A DNA stretch of 64,000 nucleotides from Prevotella sp. UBA2756 (GCA_002353205.1 DEJE01000016.1:67238-131237), one strand, 5' to 3'; positions 1 through 8,936 are shown, counted from the stretch's first letter. Notes: generated by a model from the letters alone, not told the origin. Numbers and translations: made by a program.

Positions 1-1
1 C

Positions 2-286
2 GACTCGCTGGGCATCACCGCTCCCGAGATCGTTCCCACACAGCAGCTTCGCCAGGAGCGCTTCGATAACTGGGAACTGACCGACGACCACGGCATGCAC
101 ATCTACGGTCTGGCCAAGGATCAGAACGGCAAGGAGTATTACATGGTGAAGAACTCGTGGGGCGAATACGGCGACTATAAGGGCACATGGTACATGACCA
201 AGGCCTTCGTTGCTGCCAACACCATGGACTTCCTCATCAACAAGAACGCCATTCCCAAGGAAATCCGCAAGAAACTCGGCATCTGA
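2..286 (+). CDS. C1-family aminopeptidase (bleomycin hydrolase/PepC type), C-terminal part
   Basis: The 5' end is cut by the window edge, so only the last 94 residues are seen. They include a His in the context HGMHIYG and the Asn in VKNSWGEYG. These match the His and Asn of the papain-type triad near the C-terminus of bleomycin hydrolases and PepC. The protein ends IRKKLGI, close to the family's usual end. Members are cytosolic or exported cysteine peptidases that trim N-terminal residues from peptides. The catalytic Cys lies outside the window. The following hairpin ends the transcript. The family call is firm; substrate and location are unknown. Confidence 0.85.
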   Translation, partial: DSLGITAPEIVPTQQLRQERFDNWELTDDHGMHIYGLAKDQNGKEYYMVKNSWGEYGDYKGTWYMTKAFVAANTMDFLINKNAIPKEIRKKLGI

Positions 287-353
287 AAAAGGCCGTCGAG
301 GAAAGATTCCACGAGGAAGAGGAATCTTAAAAATCATTAACAAAGGACAAAAA

Positions 354-396
354 GATGATGATTTCTGCATTTTTGCGCAGAAATCATCGTCTTTTT
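354..396 (+). terminator. Rho-independent terminator after the aminopeptidase gene
   Basis: A 15-bp stem (354-368 with 377-391, one G-T wobble) with an 8-nt loop is followed directly by a run of five T. An A-run precedes the left arm, so it could also work on the minus strand. A second, weaker inverted repeat (about 303-329) lies upstream and has no T-run. Confidence 0.8.
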
Positions 397-493
397 CGTT
401 TTTATTCTGTAACTTTACAGCGGATTAATGTGCACCTATGCCAATAGGCGCAATCTATCTGTCTACGCCAGAAGAAAATAAAAAACAATATAA

Positions 494-2224
494 ATGCATT
501 TTAAATGGAATTACGTACCACCTACACCAGAAGAAAAGAAGACAGCTGAGGCCCTCGGAGCCAAGATGAGTATCAGCCCGATACTGGCTCAGATACTCGT
601 CCGCAGAGGCATCACCACAGAGCCTGCTGCCAAGCGATACTTCCGGCCACAGCTGGGCGACCTGATCAATCCGTTCCTGATGAAGGACATGGACGTGGCA
701 GTCGACCGGTTGAACGATGCCATGGGGCGCAAAGAGCGCATTCTGGTGTATGGCGACTACGATGTAGACGGATGCACAGCCGTAGCGCTGGTGTACAAGT
801 TTCTGCAGCAATTCTATTCCAACGTGGACTACTACATCCCCGACCGCTACGACGAGGGGTATGGCGTGAGCCGCAAAGGACTGGAATATGCCCAGGAAAC
901 AGGTGTGAAACTGATTATTATTCTCGACTGCGGAATCAAAGCCGTGGATGAAATAGCCTATGCCAAGAGCCTTGGCATTGACTTCATCATCTGCGACCAC
1001 CACGTGCCCGACGAGGTGATGCCTCCCGCAGTGGCCATCCTGAACCCCAAACGCGAGGACGACGCCTACCCCTTCAAGCACCTGTGCGGCTGCGGCGTGG
1101 GCTTCAAGTTCATGCAGGGCTTCGCCAAGAACAACGGCATTCCCTTCTCGCAGCTGATTCCGCTGCTCGATTTCGTGGCGGTGAGCATCGCGGCCGACAT
1201 CGTCCCCGTGACCGACGAGAACCGCATCCTCGCTTTCCACGGACTGAAACAACTCAACCAGAACCCGAGCATCGGCCTGAAAGCCATCATCGAGATATGC
1301 GGACTGAGCGACCGCGACATCTCGATGAGCGATATCATCTTCAAGATCGGTCCGCGAATCAACGCCTCGGGACGCATGGAGAACGGCAAGGAGAGCGTCG
1401 ACCTGCTGGTGGAACGCGACTTCGCCACAGCGCTGAGCAAAGCCCGACATATCAACACCTACAACGAGCAGCGCAAGGACATCGACAAGCAGATGACCGA
1501 AGAGGCCAACCAGATTGTGGCACGCATCGAAAGCCAGAAGCGCCATTCGAGCATCGTGCTCTACGACGAGAACTGGAAGAAAGGTGTCATCGGCATCGTG
1601 GCGTCGCGCCTGACGGAAATATACTTCAGACCCACGGTCGTACTGACGCGCGACGAGGAGTTTGCAACAGGATCGGCCCGCTCGGTTACGGGCTTCGACA
1701 TCTATTCGGCCATCAAGAGCTGCCGCGACCTGCTCGTGAACTTCGGCGGACACACCTATGCCGCCGGCCTCACACTCCGTTGGGACGACATTCCGGAGTT
1801 CCGCCGCCGCTTCCAGAAATACGTGGAAGAGCACATCCAGCCCGAACAGACAGAAGCCATGCTCAACATCGACGCCCACATCGACTTCAAGGACATCACA
1901 CGAAAGATGCACAACGAGCTGAAGCGCTTCGGACCCTTCGGACCGATGAACCAGAAACCCATTTTCTGCACGACGGGCGTCTACGATTTCGGCACAAGCA
2001 AGGTGGTAGGACGCGATCAGGAACACATCAAGCTCGAACTGGTTGATTCGAAGTCGAACAACGTGATGAACGGCATTGCTTTCGGACAGAGTGCTTCGGC
2101 CCGCTACATCAAGAGTAAACGAGCCTTCGACATCGCCTACACCATCGAGGAAAACATCTTCAAGCACAACGACGTGCAGCTGCAGATAGAAGACATTCGT
2201 CCTGCTGAGGAAGAAACCGAATAA
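494..2224 (+). CDS. recJ: Single-stranded-DNA-specific exonuclease RecJ
   Basis: The 576-residue protein has the DHH phosphoesterase signature in order: GDYDVDG at residues 87-93, IPDRYDEGYG at 115-124, DCG at 145-147 and DHH at 168-170. The DHHA1 part follows, with NASGRM near 290 and GGHTYAAG at 418-425. A C-terminal OB-like region completes it. RecJ degrades single-stranded DNA 5' to 3' in RecF-pathway repair and mismatch repair. Length is normal for the family. The ATG at 494 leaves a natural N-terminus. A -7-like TAACTTTA at 410-417 follows the upstream terminator and may drive transcription. The next gene, recQ, is only about 60 nt downstream, and both products act in the same end-processing pathway. 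Confidence 0.95.
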   Translation: MHFKWNYVPPTPEEKKTAEALGAKMSISPILAQILVRRGITTEPAAKRYFRPQLGDLINPFLMKDMDVAVDRLNDAMGRKERILVYGDYDVDGCTAVALVYKFLQQFYSNVDYYIPDRYDEGYGVSRKGLEYAQETGVKLIIILDCGIKAVDEIAYAKSLGIDFIICDHHVPDEVMPPAVAILNPKREDDAYPFKHLCGCGVGFKFMQGFAKNNGIPFSQLIPLLDFVAVSIAADIVPVTDENRILAFHGLKQLNQNPSIGLKAIIEICGLSDRDISMSDIIFKIGPRINASGRMENGKESVDLLVERDFATALSKARHINTYNEQRKDIDKQMTEEANQIVARIESQKRHSSIVLYDENWKKGVIGIVASRLTEIYFRPTVVLTRDEEFATGSARSVTGFDIYSAIKSCRDLLVNFGGHTYAAGLTLRWDDIPEFRRRFQKYVEEHIQPEQTEAMLNIDAHIDFKDITRKMHNELKRFGPFGPMNQKPIFCTTGVYDFGTSKVVGRDQEHIKLELVDSKSNNVMNGIAFGQSASARYIKSKRAFDIAYTIEENIFKHNDVQLQIEDIRPAEEETE

Positions 2225-2288
2225 GTCGGCGCTGCAAAGCAACATCGGCAGAACCTTTCAGACTCAGACCTTATATATATAATAAGGT

Positions 2289-4295
2289 ATGGAAACTGAC
2301 CACAAGACATCGAGCCAAGCACCTCTTCCACAAGAAGAGGCAGGGCTTGGCATCGCTTCGACCAGCCAGACGACCGACACCTTCACCGCCATCCTTCGCC
2401 AATACTGGGGCCACCACGACTTCAGAGGCATACAACGCGACATCATCGAAAGCATCAGTGCCGGGCGCGACACGCTGGGACTGATGCCGACGGGCGGTGG
2501 AAAGAGCATCACGTTCCAAGTGCCAGCCCTTGCGATGGAAGGCGTCTGCATCGTCATCACTCCGCTGATAGCCCTGATGAAAGACCAAGTGGGCCATCTG
2601 CGGAAGATCGGCATACAGTCGGCAGCCATCAACAGCAGCATGTCGCACGAAGAAATCATCACTACACTCGAGAACGCGGTCTTCGGCGGCATCAAGATCC
2701 TATACATCTCGCCCGAACGTCTTTCGTCCGAACTGTTCCAAAAGAAGCTGAGCCACATGCGAGTCAGCTTCATCACCGTCGACGAAGCCCATTGCATCAG
2801 CCAGTGGGGATATGATTTCAGACCGTCTTACCTCGAGATTGCCAAGATCAGGCACCTGCTGGCCGCCAGTCTTCGCAACAAGTCGCGCCGCATCCCCATC
2901 CTTGCCCTGACGGCAACAGCCACTCCCCGCGTCATCGACGACATACAAGACCGTCTGGAATTCAGCCAGAAGAACGTCTTCCGCATGAGCTTTGAACGGA
3001 AGAACCTGGCCTACGTCGTTCGCAGGACTACCGACAAATTCCAGCAAGTGGTTCATATCCTGCAATCGGTAGACGGCTGCGCCATCGTCTACGTGCGCAG
3101 CAGGAAGCGCACACGCGAGCTTACCGAGTATCTCATGCACCACAACATCAGCGCGCTGGCCTACAATGCCGGACTCGACAGCGTGGTGCGCGACGAGCGA
3201 CAGCGCGAATGGCACGACGACCGTGTGCGCGTCATGGTGGCGACCAACGCCTTCGGCATGGGCATCGACAAGCCCGACGTCCGGCTGGTCATCCACATCG
3301 ACTGCCCCGACTCACTCGAAGCCTACTTCCAAGAGGCGGGACGTGCCGGCCGCGACGGCAAGAAGTCGTATGCCGTATTGCTCTACAACGACAGCGACGA
3401 ATACAAACTGCGCAAACGAATCGGCGACACATTCCCCGAGAAAGACTTCATCAGGGAGGTCTACGACCATCTCGCCTTTTTCTATCAAGTGGGAGTGGGC
3501 AGCGGATACGGAGCCTCGTTCGAGTTCAACATCGACAAGTTCTGTCACGCCTTCCACCATTTCCCCGTACAGGTGCACTCCGCCCTGCACCTCCTCATGC
3601 GCGCCGGATACATCGAATACGACGAGGAGCGCGACACCCAGGCACGCGTGCATTTCCTGCTTTCGCGCGACCAGCTCTACATGCTCGAACAACTGTCGGT
3701 CAAAGAGACGAACGTCATCACCGCCCTGCTGCGCAACTACGGAGGGCTGTTCTCCGACTTCAGCTATATCGACATGTCGTTCATTGCCCAGCAAGCCGGA
3801 CTGGAGCAACAACAACAGGTGTATATGATACTGAAGAACCTGTCGGAGCGACGTATTCTCTACTTCATCCCCCAACGCAAAACGCCCTACATCACTTATT
3901 CGCAGAGCCGTGAAGACGGCGAACTGCTCATTATCCCACCCTCCGTCTACGAAGAACGGAAAGAACAATACGCCAGCCGCATCGAACAGGTGATCCGTTA
4001 CGCCACCAACGACGCGGTGTGCCGCAGTCGGCAGTTGCTTCGCTATTTTGGCGAAACGCGTTCGAAAGACTGCGGGCAATGCGATGTCTGTCTGTCGCAC
4101 CGCAGTCTGCACAATCCAGAAATGAAGGTGTCGGAAGTCAGACAAGCCATTCTTGATTTCCTCTCCGACCATCAGCCCCACCCCATCTACGAACTCAACA
4201 ACCTCAACCTCCCGACGGAGCTTCTCGACGAGGCGCTTGAGAATCTCGTCGAAGAGGAGCAGATACGTTGCAACGACAGCATGCTCTATCTTTGA
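2289..4295 (+). CDS. recQ: ATP-dependent DNA helicase RecQ
   Basis: The 668-residue superfamily-2 helicase has Walker A MPTGGGKS at residues 66-73 and DEAH at 165-168 followed by CISQWG. A helicase C-terminal domain carries QEAGRAGRDG, and a zinc-binding RecQ-Ct region holds the Cys cluster DCGQCDVC near residue 600. The last 60 residues are a short winged or HRDC-like tail. RecQ unwinds DNA 3' to 5' and supplies single strands to RecJ, encoded immediately upstream. The co-directional 64-nt spacing suggests one transcript. About 30 poorly conserved residues precede the helicase core; the ATG at 2289 is the first in frame. Confidence 0.94.
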   Translation: METDHKTSSQAPLPQEEAGLGIASTSQTTDTFTAILRQYWGHHDFRGIQRDIIESISAGRDTLGLMPTGGGKSITFQVPALAMEGVCIVITPLIALMKDQVGHLRKIGIQSAAINSSMSHEEIITTLENAVFGGIKILYISPERLSSELFQKKLSHMRVSFITVDEAHCISQWGYDFRPSYLEIAKIRHLLAASLRNKSRRIPILALTATATPRVIDDIQDRLEFSQKNVFRMSFERKNLAYVVRRTTDKFQQVVHILQSVDGCAIVYVRSRKRTRELTEYLMHHNISALAYNAGLDSVVRDERQREWHDDRVRVMVATNAFGMGIDKPDVRLVIHIDCPDSLEAYFQEAGRAGRDGKKSYAVLLYNDSDEYKLRKRIGDTFPEKDFIREVYDHLAFFYQVGVGSGYGASFEFNIDKFCHAFHHFPVQVHSALHLLMRAGYIEYDEERDTQARVHFLLSRDQLYMLEQLSVKETNVITALLRNYGGLFSDFSYIDMSFIAQQAGLEQQQQVYMILKNLSERRILYFIPQRKTPYITYSQSREDGELLIIPPSVYEERKEQYASRIEQVIRYATNDAVCRSRQLLRYFGETRSKDCGQCDVCLSHRSLHNPEMKVSEVRQAILDFLSDHQPHPIYELNNLNLPTELLDEALENLVEEEQIRCNDSMLYL

Positions 4296-4414
4296 AACCA
4301 ACCCAGAAACGCTTCCCCCGCTGCTTTCACCGAGCATCATTTCCTCCTGCTTTTTCTGTCAACTGTTCGGCGAAAGAAGAAAAATGCTATCAAAATGACG
4401 TTAATTATTTGAAA

Positions 4415-4449
4415 TTTGTTAATTATTATAAGAATAATACGTATCTTTG
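4415..4449 (+). promoter_or_regulatory. Bacteroidota promoter for the paaK operon
   Basis: TTTG at 4415-4418 and TATCTTTG at 4442-4449, with a 23-nt spacer, slightly longer than the usual 19-21. The stretch is AT-rich against GC-rich flanks. It lies 44 nt before the paaK start, so the longer open frame that begins inside recQ is not the real start. Confidence 0.55.
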
Positions 4450-4492
4450 TGCCGATTTGCAGGTAACAAGAATAAAAAAAGACATTTACAAC

Positions 4493-5800
4493 ATGATTTG
4501 GAATCCCAACAAGGAATGCATGAGCCGCGACGAGATGAGCGCGCTGCAAGGAAAGAGACTGCACAAAATCGTCAAATACGTCTACCACAACGTGCCGTTC
4601 TACAGGCATAAGCTGCAAGAGATGGACATCACGCCCGATGACATCCGCACCATCGACGACATTGTGAAGTTGCCGTTCACCACGAAGAAAGACCTTCGCG
4701 ACAACTATCCGTTCGGCTTGCAGGCAGCTCCTCAGAGCGAGATTATCCGCATCCACGCCTCCAGCGGCACCACCGGCAATCCCACCATCGTGGGCTACAC
4801 ACGCAAAGACATCGGCATCTGGAGCGAATGCATGGCTCGCTGCCTCACGGCTTACGGTGTCGGGCGCGACGATATCTTCTCCGTGAGCTATGGCTACGGG
4901 CTGTTCACCGGCGGACTGGGAGCCCACAACGGCGTGGAGATGATCGGAGCATCGGTCGTTCCGGCCTCTACCGGCAACACCGAGAAGCACCTGAAGCTCA
5001 TCCGCGACCTTGGAATCACAGGCATCGCCTGCACGCCCTCGTATGCTCTCTACCTTGCAGAGACCATGGACAAGATGGGAATATCGAAAGACCAAATCAA
5101 GTTGCGCGTGGGAGCCTTCGGAGCAGAGCCTTGGACAGAGCGCATGCGCGAAGAGATACAAGATCGACTGGGCCTGAAAGGCTTCAATCTCTATGGCCTG
5201 AGCGAAATCATGGGGCCGAGTGTGAGCTACGAATGCGCCATGCAGCACGGCTCGCATATCTGCGAAGACCACTTCTATCCTGAAATCATCAACCCCGTAA
5301 CGCTCGAGAAGCTGCCCAACGGACAGACCGGAGAACTGGTTTTCACCACGCTCACCAAGGAAGGCATGCCCGTGCTGCGCTACCGCACACGCGACCTCTG
5401 CTCGCTGATGACCGGCGAATGCGACTGCGGACGCACCAACGTGCGCATGAGCCGCATCCAGGGACGAAGCGACGACATGCTCATCATCCGCGGTATCAAC
5501 GTGTTCCCGTCGCAAGTAGAAAGCGTCGTGCTCAGCATGAAGGAGTTTGCACCGCGCTATATGCTCGTCGTCGACCGCGTGAACAACCTCGACACGCTGC
5601 AGGTGCAGGTGGAACTCCGTCAGGAATACTTCAACGCCACCATGGACACGCCCGCCGCCATCGCCGAACTGGAGAAGCGTCTGGCCGGAAGACTGAAGAG
5701 CGTGCTCAGCATTGCCGCCAAGGTGCAGCTCAAAGCGCCCAACACCATCGAGCGCAGCCAGGGCAAGAGTGCCCACGTCATCGACAAGCGTCAGCTTTAG
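4493..5800 (+). CDS. paaK: Phenylacetate-CoA ligase (first copy)
   Basis: The 435-residue ANL-superfamily ligase has the P-loop-like motif SSGTTGNPT at residues 90-98 and a core Y(R)TRD near 290-310. The C-terminal AMP-binding domain begins at GRSDDMLIIRG. Family members activate phenylacetate or other aryl acids to CoA thioesters with ATP. I chose the ATG at 4493 because it follows the promoter and gives the usual N-terminus (MIWNPNKECMSRDEM). The in-frame extension to 4268 overlaps recQ and contains the promoter. A second paralogue and an ACT-domain gene follow. In anaerobes such pairs accompany fermentation of aromatic amino acids, which would fit the tryptophanase and Vor genes elsewhere in the window. 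Confidence 0.9.
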   Translation: MIWNPNKECMSRDEMSALQGKRLHKIVKYVYHNVPFYRHKLQEMDITPDDIRTIDDIVKLPFTTKKDLRDNYPFGLQAAPQSEIIRIHASSGTTGNPTIVGYTRKDIGIWSECMARCLTAYGVGRDDIFSVSYGYGLFTGGLGAHNGVEMIGASVVPASTGNTEKHLKLIRDLGITGIACTPSYALYLAETMDKMGISKDQIKLRVGAFGAEPWTERMREEIQDRLGLKGFNLYGLSEIMGPSVSYECAMQHGSHICEDHFYPEIINPVTLEKLPNGQTGELVFTTLTKEGMPVLRYRTRDLCSLMTGECDCGRTNVRMSRIQGRSDDMLIIRGINVFPSQVESVVLSMKEFAPRYMLVVDRVNNLDTLQVQVELRQEYFNATMDTPAAIAELEKRLAGRLKSVLSIAAKVQLKAPNTIERSQGKSAHVIDKRQL

Positions 5801-5810
5801 GACAGCCGGA

Positions 5811-5911
5811 TTCTCGAGAATTCTAGAGAATCTAGAAGATCTAGAATATCTAGAAAATCTAGAAGATCTAGAATATATAGAAAGTCTAGAAAATCTAGAG
5901 AATCTAGAAAA
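5811..5911 (+). repeat. 9-nt CTAGAA-type tandem array between the two paaK genes
   Basis: About eleven imperfect copies of a 9-nt unit close to CTAGAANAT fill the spacer between the paaK copies and end about 30 nt before the second start. Several copies contain the palindrome TCTAGA. One frame reads as a repeating Leu-Glu-Asn/Asp series continuous with a shadow frame of paaK, but I do not regard it as coding. Confidence 0.85.
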
Positions 5912-5941
5912 AAGGAAACAGCTTTGAAAACAAATAACAAG

Positions 5942-7255
5942 ATGGAATATTCAAACTATCTGAATCCAAAATTGGAAACGATGTCACGCGACGAACTGCA
6001 AGCCCTTCAGCTCGAAAGGCTGCAGAAAACCGTCCGCCACTGCATGAACGCCGAGTTCTACAGGCAGAAATTCAACGAACTGGGAATCACTCCCGACGAC
6101 ATACGAACGCTCGACGACGTGCGCAAGCTGCCTTTCACATCGAAAGACGACCTGCGCGAGCACTATCCTTTCGGCCTGGCCTGCGTGCCGCTGAGAGAGT
6201 GCACCCGTCTGCACTCGTCGAGCGGAACAACGGGCAACCCCACTGTGGTGCTGCACACGAAGCGCGACCTCGACGAATGGGCCGAAGCCGTGGCCCGTTG
6301 CCTCTGGATGGTGGGCTCGCGACCCGAGGATGTGTTCCAGAACTCCGCCGGCTACGGCATGTTCACAGCCGGACTTGGATTCCAGTACGGTGCCGAGCGC
6401 GTGGGCATGCTCACCGTTCCGGCAGCAGCAGGCAACACCACGCGCCAGATCAAGTTCATCCGCGACTTCGGAACCACCGTCCTGCACGCCATTCCCAGCT
6501 ATGCCTCGCGCGTCTACGAAGTGATGAAGGAGGAAGGTGTCGATCCCAAGAAGGACACCAAGCTGCGCGTGCTCTGCATCGGAGCCGAGCCTCACAGCGA
6601 AGAGCAGCGCAAACGCATCGAGCAGAACCTTGGCGTGAAGGCCTACAACTCCTACGGCATCTCCGAGATGATGGGACCGGGCGTAGCCTTCGAATGTCCC
6701 GAACAGAACGGACTGCACATCTGGGAAGACTACTTCATCGTGGAGATCATCGACCCCGTCACACTTGAGCCCGTTCCCGACGGCCAGATGGGCGAACTCG
6801 TGCTCACAACCATCAACCGCGAGGCCATGCCGCTGCTGCGCTACCGCACGCGCGACCTCACACGCATCCTGCCGGGCAGCTGTCCGTGCGGCCGCAACCA
6901 CGTCCGTCTGGACCGTCTGCAGGGCCGCAGCGACGATATGATCATCCTCAAGGGCGTGAACATCTTCCCCATTCAGGTGGAGAAGATCCTGCTGAAGTTC
7001 AAACAGCTCAGCACCGACTACCTCATCACGCTCGAAACGAAGGAGAACGGCGACACGATGACCATCGACGTCGAGCTGAACAGCCTCTTCACCGACGACT
7101 TCCCACAGCTGCGACAGCTCGAACGCGACATCACCCGCCAGCTGAAAGACGAAATCCTCGTCACGCCGAAGGTGCGCCTCGTTCCGAAGGGCACGCTGAA
7201 GACTTCCGACGAGAAGAAGGCCGTCCGCGTGAACGACCTGCGCAAGCTGTTCTGA
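5942..7255 (+). CDS. paaK: Phenylacetate-CoA ligase (second copy)
   Basis: The 437-residue paralogue of the preceding gene has SSGTTGNPT at residues 93-101, YRTRDLTR near 300 and GRSDDMIILKG at the start of the C-terminal domain. Both copies keep the adenylate-forming motifs, so both look active and may differ in aryl-acid preference. An ATG at 5942 gives an N-terminus that aligns with copy one. A TTG at 5924, behind AAAGGAAACA, is possible and would add six residues. The gene is co-transcribed with copy one across the CTAGA array and with the ACT gene downstream. Confidence 0.88.
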   Translation: MEYSNYLNPKLETMSRDELQALQLERLQKTVRHCMNAEFYRQKFNELGITPDDIRTLDDVRKLPFTSKDDLREHYPFGLACVPLRECTRLHSSSGTTGNPTVVLHTKRDLDEWAEAVARCLWMVGSRPEDVFQNSAGYGMFTAGLGFQYGAERVGMLTVPAAAGNTTRQIKFIRDFGTTVLHAIPSYASRVYEVMKEEGVDPKKDTKLRVLCIGAEPHSEEQRKRIEQNLGVKAYNSYGISEMMGPGVAFECPEQNGLHIWEDYFIVEIIDPVTLEPVPDGQMGELVLTTINREAMPLLRYRTRDLTRILPGSCPCGRNHVRLDRLQGRSDDMIILKGVNIFPIQVEKILLKFKQLSTDYLITLETKENGDTMTIDVELNSLFTDDFPQLRQLERDITRQLKDEILVTPKVRLVPKGTLKTSDEKKAVRVNDLRKLF

Positions 7256-7282
7256 TCGCTATGTCCCCCTAACGACAAAAAA

Positions 7283-7320
7283 TAATTATGCATTATGAAT
7301 TATTAATTATAAATTAAAAA
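7283..7320 (+). repeat. Heptad array (ATTATGN-like) before the ACT-domain gene
   Basis: Five imperfect 7-nt units (ATTATGC, ATTATGA, ATTATTA, ATTATAA, ATTAAAA) lie directly before the ATG at 7322. This is one of the window's period-7 spacer arrays. Confidence 0.7.
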
Positions 7321-7321
7321 T

Positions 7322-7750
7322 ATGACTATACATCAGCTATCCATCTTCATCGAGAACCGCGCGGGAACCCTCGTCAAGGTGCTCAAGCTTCTGAAGCAAG
7401 CAAACATACAGATCATCGCATCGACCATTGCCGACACTGCCGAGTACGGCATCTACCGGCTCATCTGCAGCGAACCCATGCGCGCCTACGACGAACTGCA
7501 GAAAGCTGGCGTCGCCGTGGCTCTGTCAGACGTCTTCGCCATCGAGCTCGACAACCTGCCCGGCCGAGCCGCCGATGCCATCGAGGTGTTCAGCGATGCC
7601 AACATCGCCATCACCTATATGTATTCGTTCACCTTCAACGGCAAGGGCATTCTCATCTTCCGGACCGACGACGCCGAACAAGCCCAGCTCACCATCAAGG
7701 AGAAAGGCCTCAGCTACATCAAGGAAGATGCTCTTGAGAACTTAGGATAA
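7322..7750 (+). CDS. Tandem ACT-domain protein linked to phenylacetate-CoA ligase
   Basis: The 142-residue protein is two ACT domains, about residues 1-70 and 72-140. The first begins with the typical SIFIENRAGTLVKVLKLL strand-helix. ACT domains bind amino acids and tune enzymes or transport. A stand-alone double-ACT protein following paaK is a recurrent arrangement in Bacteroidetes and Firmicutes. It probably senses an amino acid, plausibly an aromatic one, and controls the ligases; that role is inference. It has no catalytic domain, signal peptide or DNA-binding domain. The start follows a heptad array. Confidence 0.85.
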   Translation: MTIHQLSIFIENRAGTLVKVLKLLKQANIQIIASTIADTAEYGIYRLICSEPMRAYDELQKAGVAVALSDVFAIELDNLPGRAADAIEVFSDANIAITYMYSFTFNGKGILIFRTDDAEQAQLTIKEKGLSYIKEDALENLG

Positions 7751-7843
7751 GCACCGACAGCCCCCTGTCAACACCCAGGAGTCTGCCTTCACGCTCTCCA
7801 TCGCGCCATCGCGCCGTCTGCCGACGCTCTGTCCGACACGTTT

Positions 7844-8581
7844 TCAGAACGTCCGCTCGATGGCCCGATAGAACGTGTAGGCAAACTCGGGGTTCATCTG
7901 TTCCAGTTCAGCCACGATGTGTTTCATGTTGAAACGCGTCGAAGCCGACTCGAACGGACAATTCTTGATTTGTTTTTGATAGCCGTGACTCGCAGCCCAT
8001 TGCTCCATCTCCCGCTCCCTGATCAGGCAGAGCGGACGGATGAGCGTCATCGGGAAGCGATCCATCGCCATCATCGGCCGCATGGTGGAGAACTGCCCCT
8101 GGAATGTCAGGTTCATCAGCGCCGTCTGCATCAGGTCGTCGCGGTGATGACCCAGCGCTATCTTGTTGCATCCCTGCTCCTTAGCCGTTTCAAACAGCTT
8201 CTTCCGCCGTTGCCACGAGCATTGGAAACAGACCGGCTTTTTCTGCTCTCCGCCTGACGGAAGACCTGCGTCAGCCCCTACTCCGCTCTCTGTCGCATCC
8301 AGCGACGACGTCTCCACGACATGCAGGCTGACACCGAGCGAGGCGGCAAACGCCCTCAGATAGTCCTCGTCGCTCTGATAGGGAATATCGGTCATGCGCA
8401 CGAAGGCGGCCTCCACCTCGAAGCGTGGCACGAAGATGCGTGCCCGCCGCGCCAGCAGTTCCAGCAGAGCCATCGAGTCCTTGCCGCCCGAGAGTCCCAC
8501 CAAGATGCGGTCGCCGTCGGTTATCAACTGGTATCTCTTCAAGGCTTCGTTGAAGAGCCTCGTCACCTTGTCCTTTCCCAT
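7844..8581 (-). CDS. ttcA: tRNA 2-thiocytidine biosynthesis protein TtcA-like PP-loop ATPase
   Basis: The 245-residue protein has the PP-loop SGGKDS at residues 31-36, a CxxC (CFQC) at 118-121 and ALGHHRDD near 142-149. This pattern belongs to the TtcA/TtuA group, which adenylates a tRNA base and replaces oxygen with sulphur using a [4Fe-4S] cluster. TtcA makes 2-thiocytidine at position 32. I placed the start at 8581 (MGKDKVTRLF). The longer in-frame extension runs through three repeat-borne promoters and is not coding. The gene stands alone on its transcript, with three tandem promoters upstream. Confidence 0.83.
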   Translation of the reverse strand: MGKDKVTRLFNEALKRYQLITDGDRILVGLSGGKDSMALLELLARRARIFVPRFEVEAAFVRMTDIPYQSDEDYLRAFAASLGVSLHVVETSSLDATESGVGADAGLPSGGEQKKPVCFQCSWQRRKKLFETAKEQGCNKIALGHHRDDLMQTALMNLTFQGQFSTMRPMMAMDRFPMTLIRPLCLIREREMEQWAASHGYQKQIKNCPFESASTRFNMKHIVAELEQMNPEFAYTFYRAIERTF

Positions 8582-8610
8582 TTCCTTCCCTTTTTTTCTT
8601 CTTTCCTCGG

Positions 8611-8641
8611 CAAAGTTACGGAAAAACGAGCGCAGAACAAA
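8611..8641 (-). promoter_or_regulatory. Proximal ttcA promoter (P1)
   Basis: Read on the minus strand: TTTG (8638-8641), 19-nt spacer, TAACTTTG (8611-8618). This is an exact match to the Bacteroidota housekeeping promoter, about 30 nt before the ttcA ATG. Confidence 0.8.
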
Positions 8642-8694
8642 ACAAACTTGTTTGTTTTTTATGCCGAGTGCAAGTAACTTCGCGACTTCAGTCG

Positions 8695-8726
8695 CAAAGT
8701 TACGGAAAGTCGAGTGAAAAGCCAAA
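8695..8726 (-). promoter_or_regulatory. Middle ttcA promoter (P2)
   Basis: Minus strand: TTTG (8723-8726), 20-nt spacer, TAACTTTG (8695-8702). The spacer differs from P1 and P3, but both boxes and the surrounding ACTCG..TTTCCG context are kept. Confidence 0.75.
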
Positions 8727-8772
8727 TTTATTTGAGCTTTTCCGAGACGGAGTAACTTCGCGATTTTTATCG

Positions 8773-8803
8773 CAAAGTTACGGAAAAACGAGTGCAGAAC
8801 AAA
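8773..8803 (-). promoter_or_regulatory. Distal ttcA promoter (P3)
   Basis: Minus strand: TTTG (8800-8803), 19-nt spacer, TAACTTTG (8773-8780). It is nearly identical to P1, with one base changed in the spacer. Confidence 0.78.
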
Positions 8804-8874
8804 ACAAACTTGTTTGTTTTTTATGCCGACTTTCCGTAAACGGCCATCCTTTGCTGAAGAACGAACGAAAAAAA

Positions 8875-8901
8875 GTGTTGCCGACATCACATCGGCAACA
8901 C
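8875..8901 (-). terminator. Terminator after ilvC
   Basis: A perfect 10-bp stem (8875-8884 with 8892-8901) is followed on the minus strand by seven T. It separates ilvC from the ttcA promoters. Confidence 0.85.
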
Positions 8902-8936
8902 CTCTTGTAATATTCTTGATGGTAATAAGATGAGAC

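Larger units (their letters stand above)
8609..8830. repeat. Three direct repeats of about 80 nt, each carrying a promoter and inverted repeats
   Basis: Units begin at 8609, 8693 and 8771. The first and third are almost identical over about 58 nt; the middle one is diverged. Each holds CAAAGTTACGGAAA. Units one and three also hold the small palindrome AACAAACTTGTTTGTT. Between units, GTAACTTCGCGA-type sequence pairs with TCGC-AAAGTTAC, so the -7 box lies in one arm of a hairpin. Confidence 0.85.

Noticed and set aside
455..2245. A 596-codon minus-strand open frame opposite recJ
   Set aside because: recJ has all family motifs on the other strand. Long antisense frames arise from GC-rich third positions here; the antisense translation has no domain signal.
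5924..5941. TTG start for the second paaK
   Set aside because: Possible, but the ATG six codons later matches the N-terminus of the first copy. I kept TTG as an alternative only.
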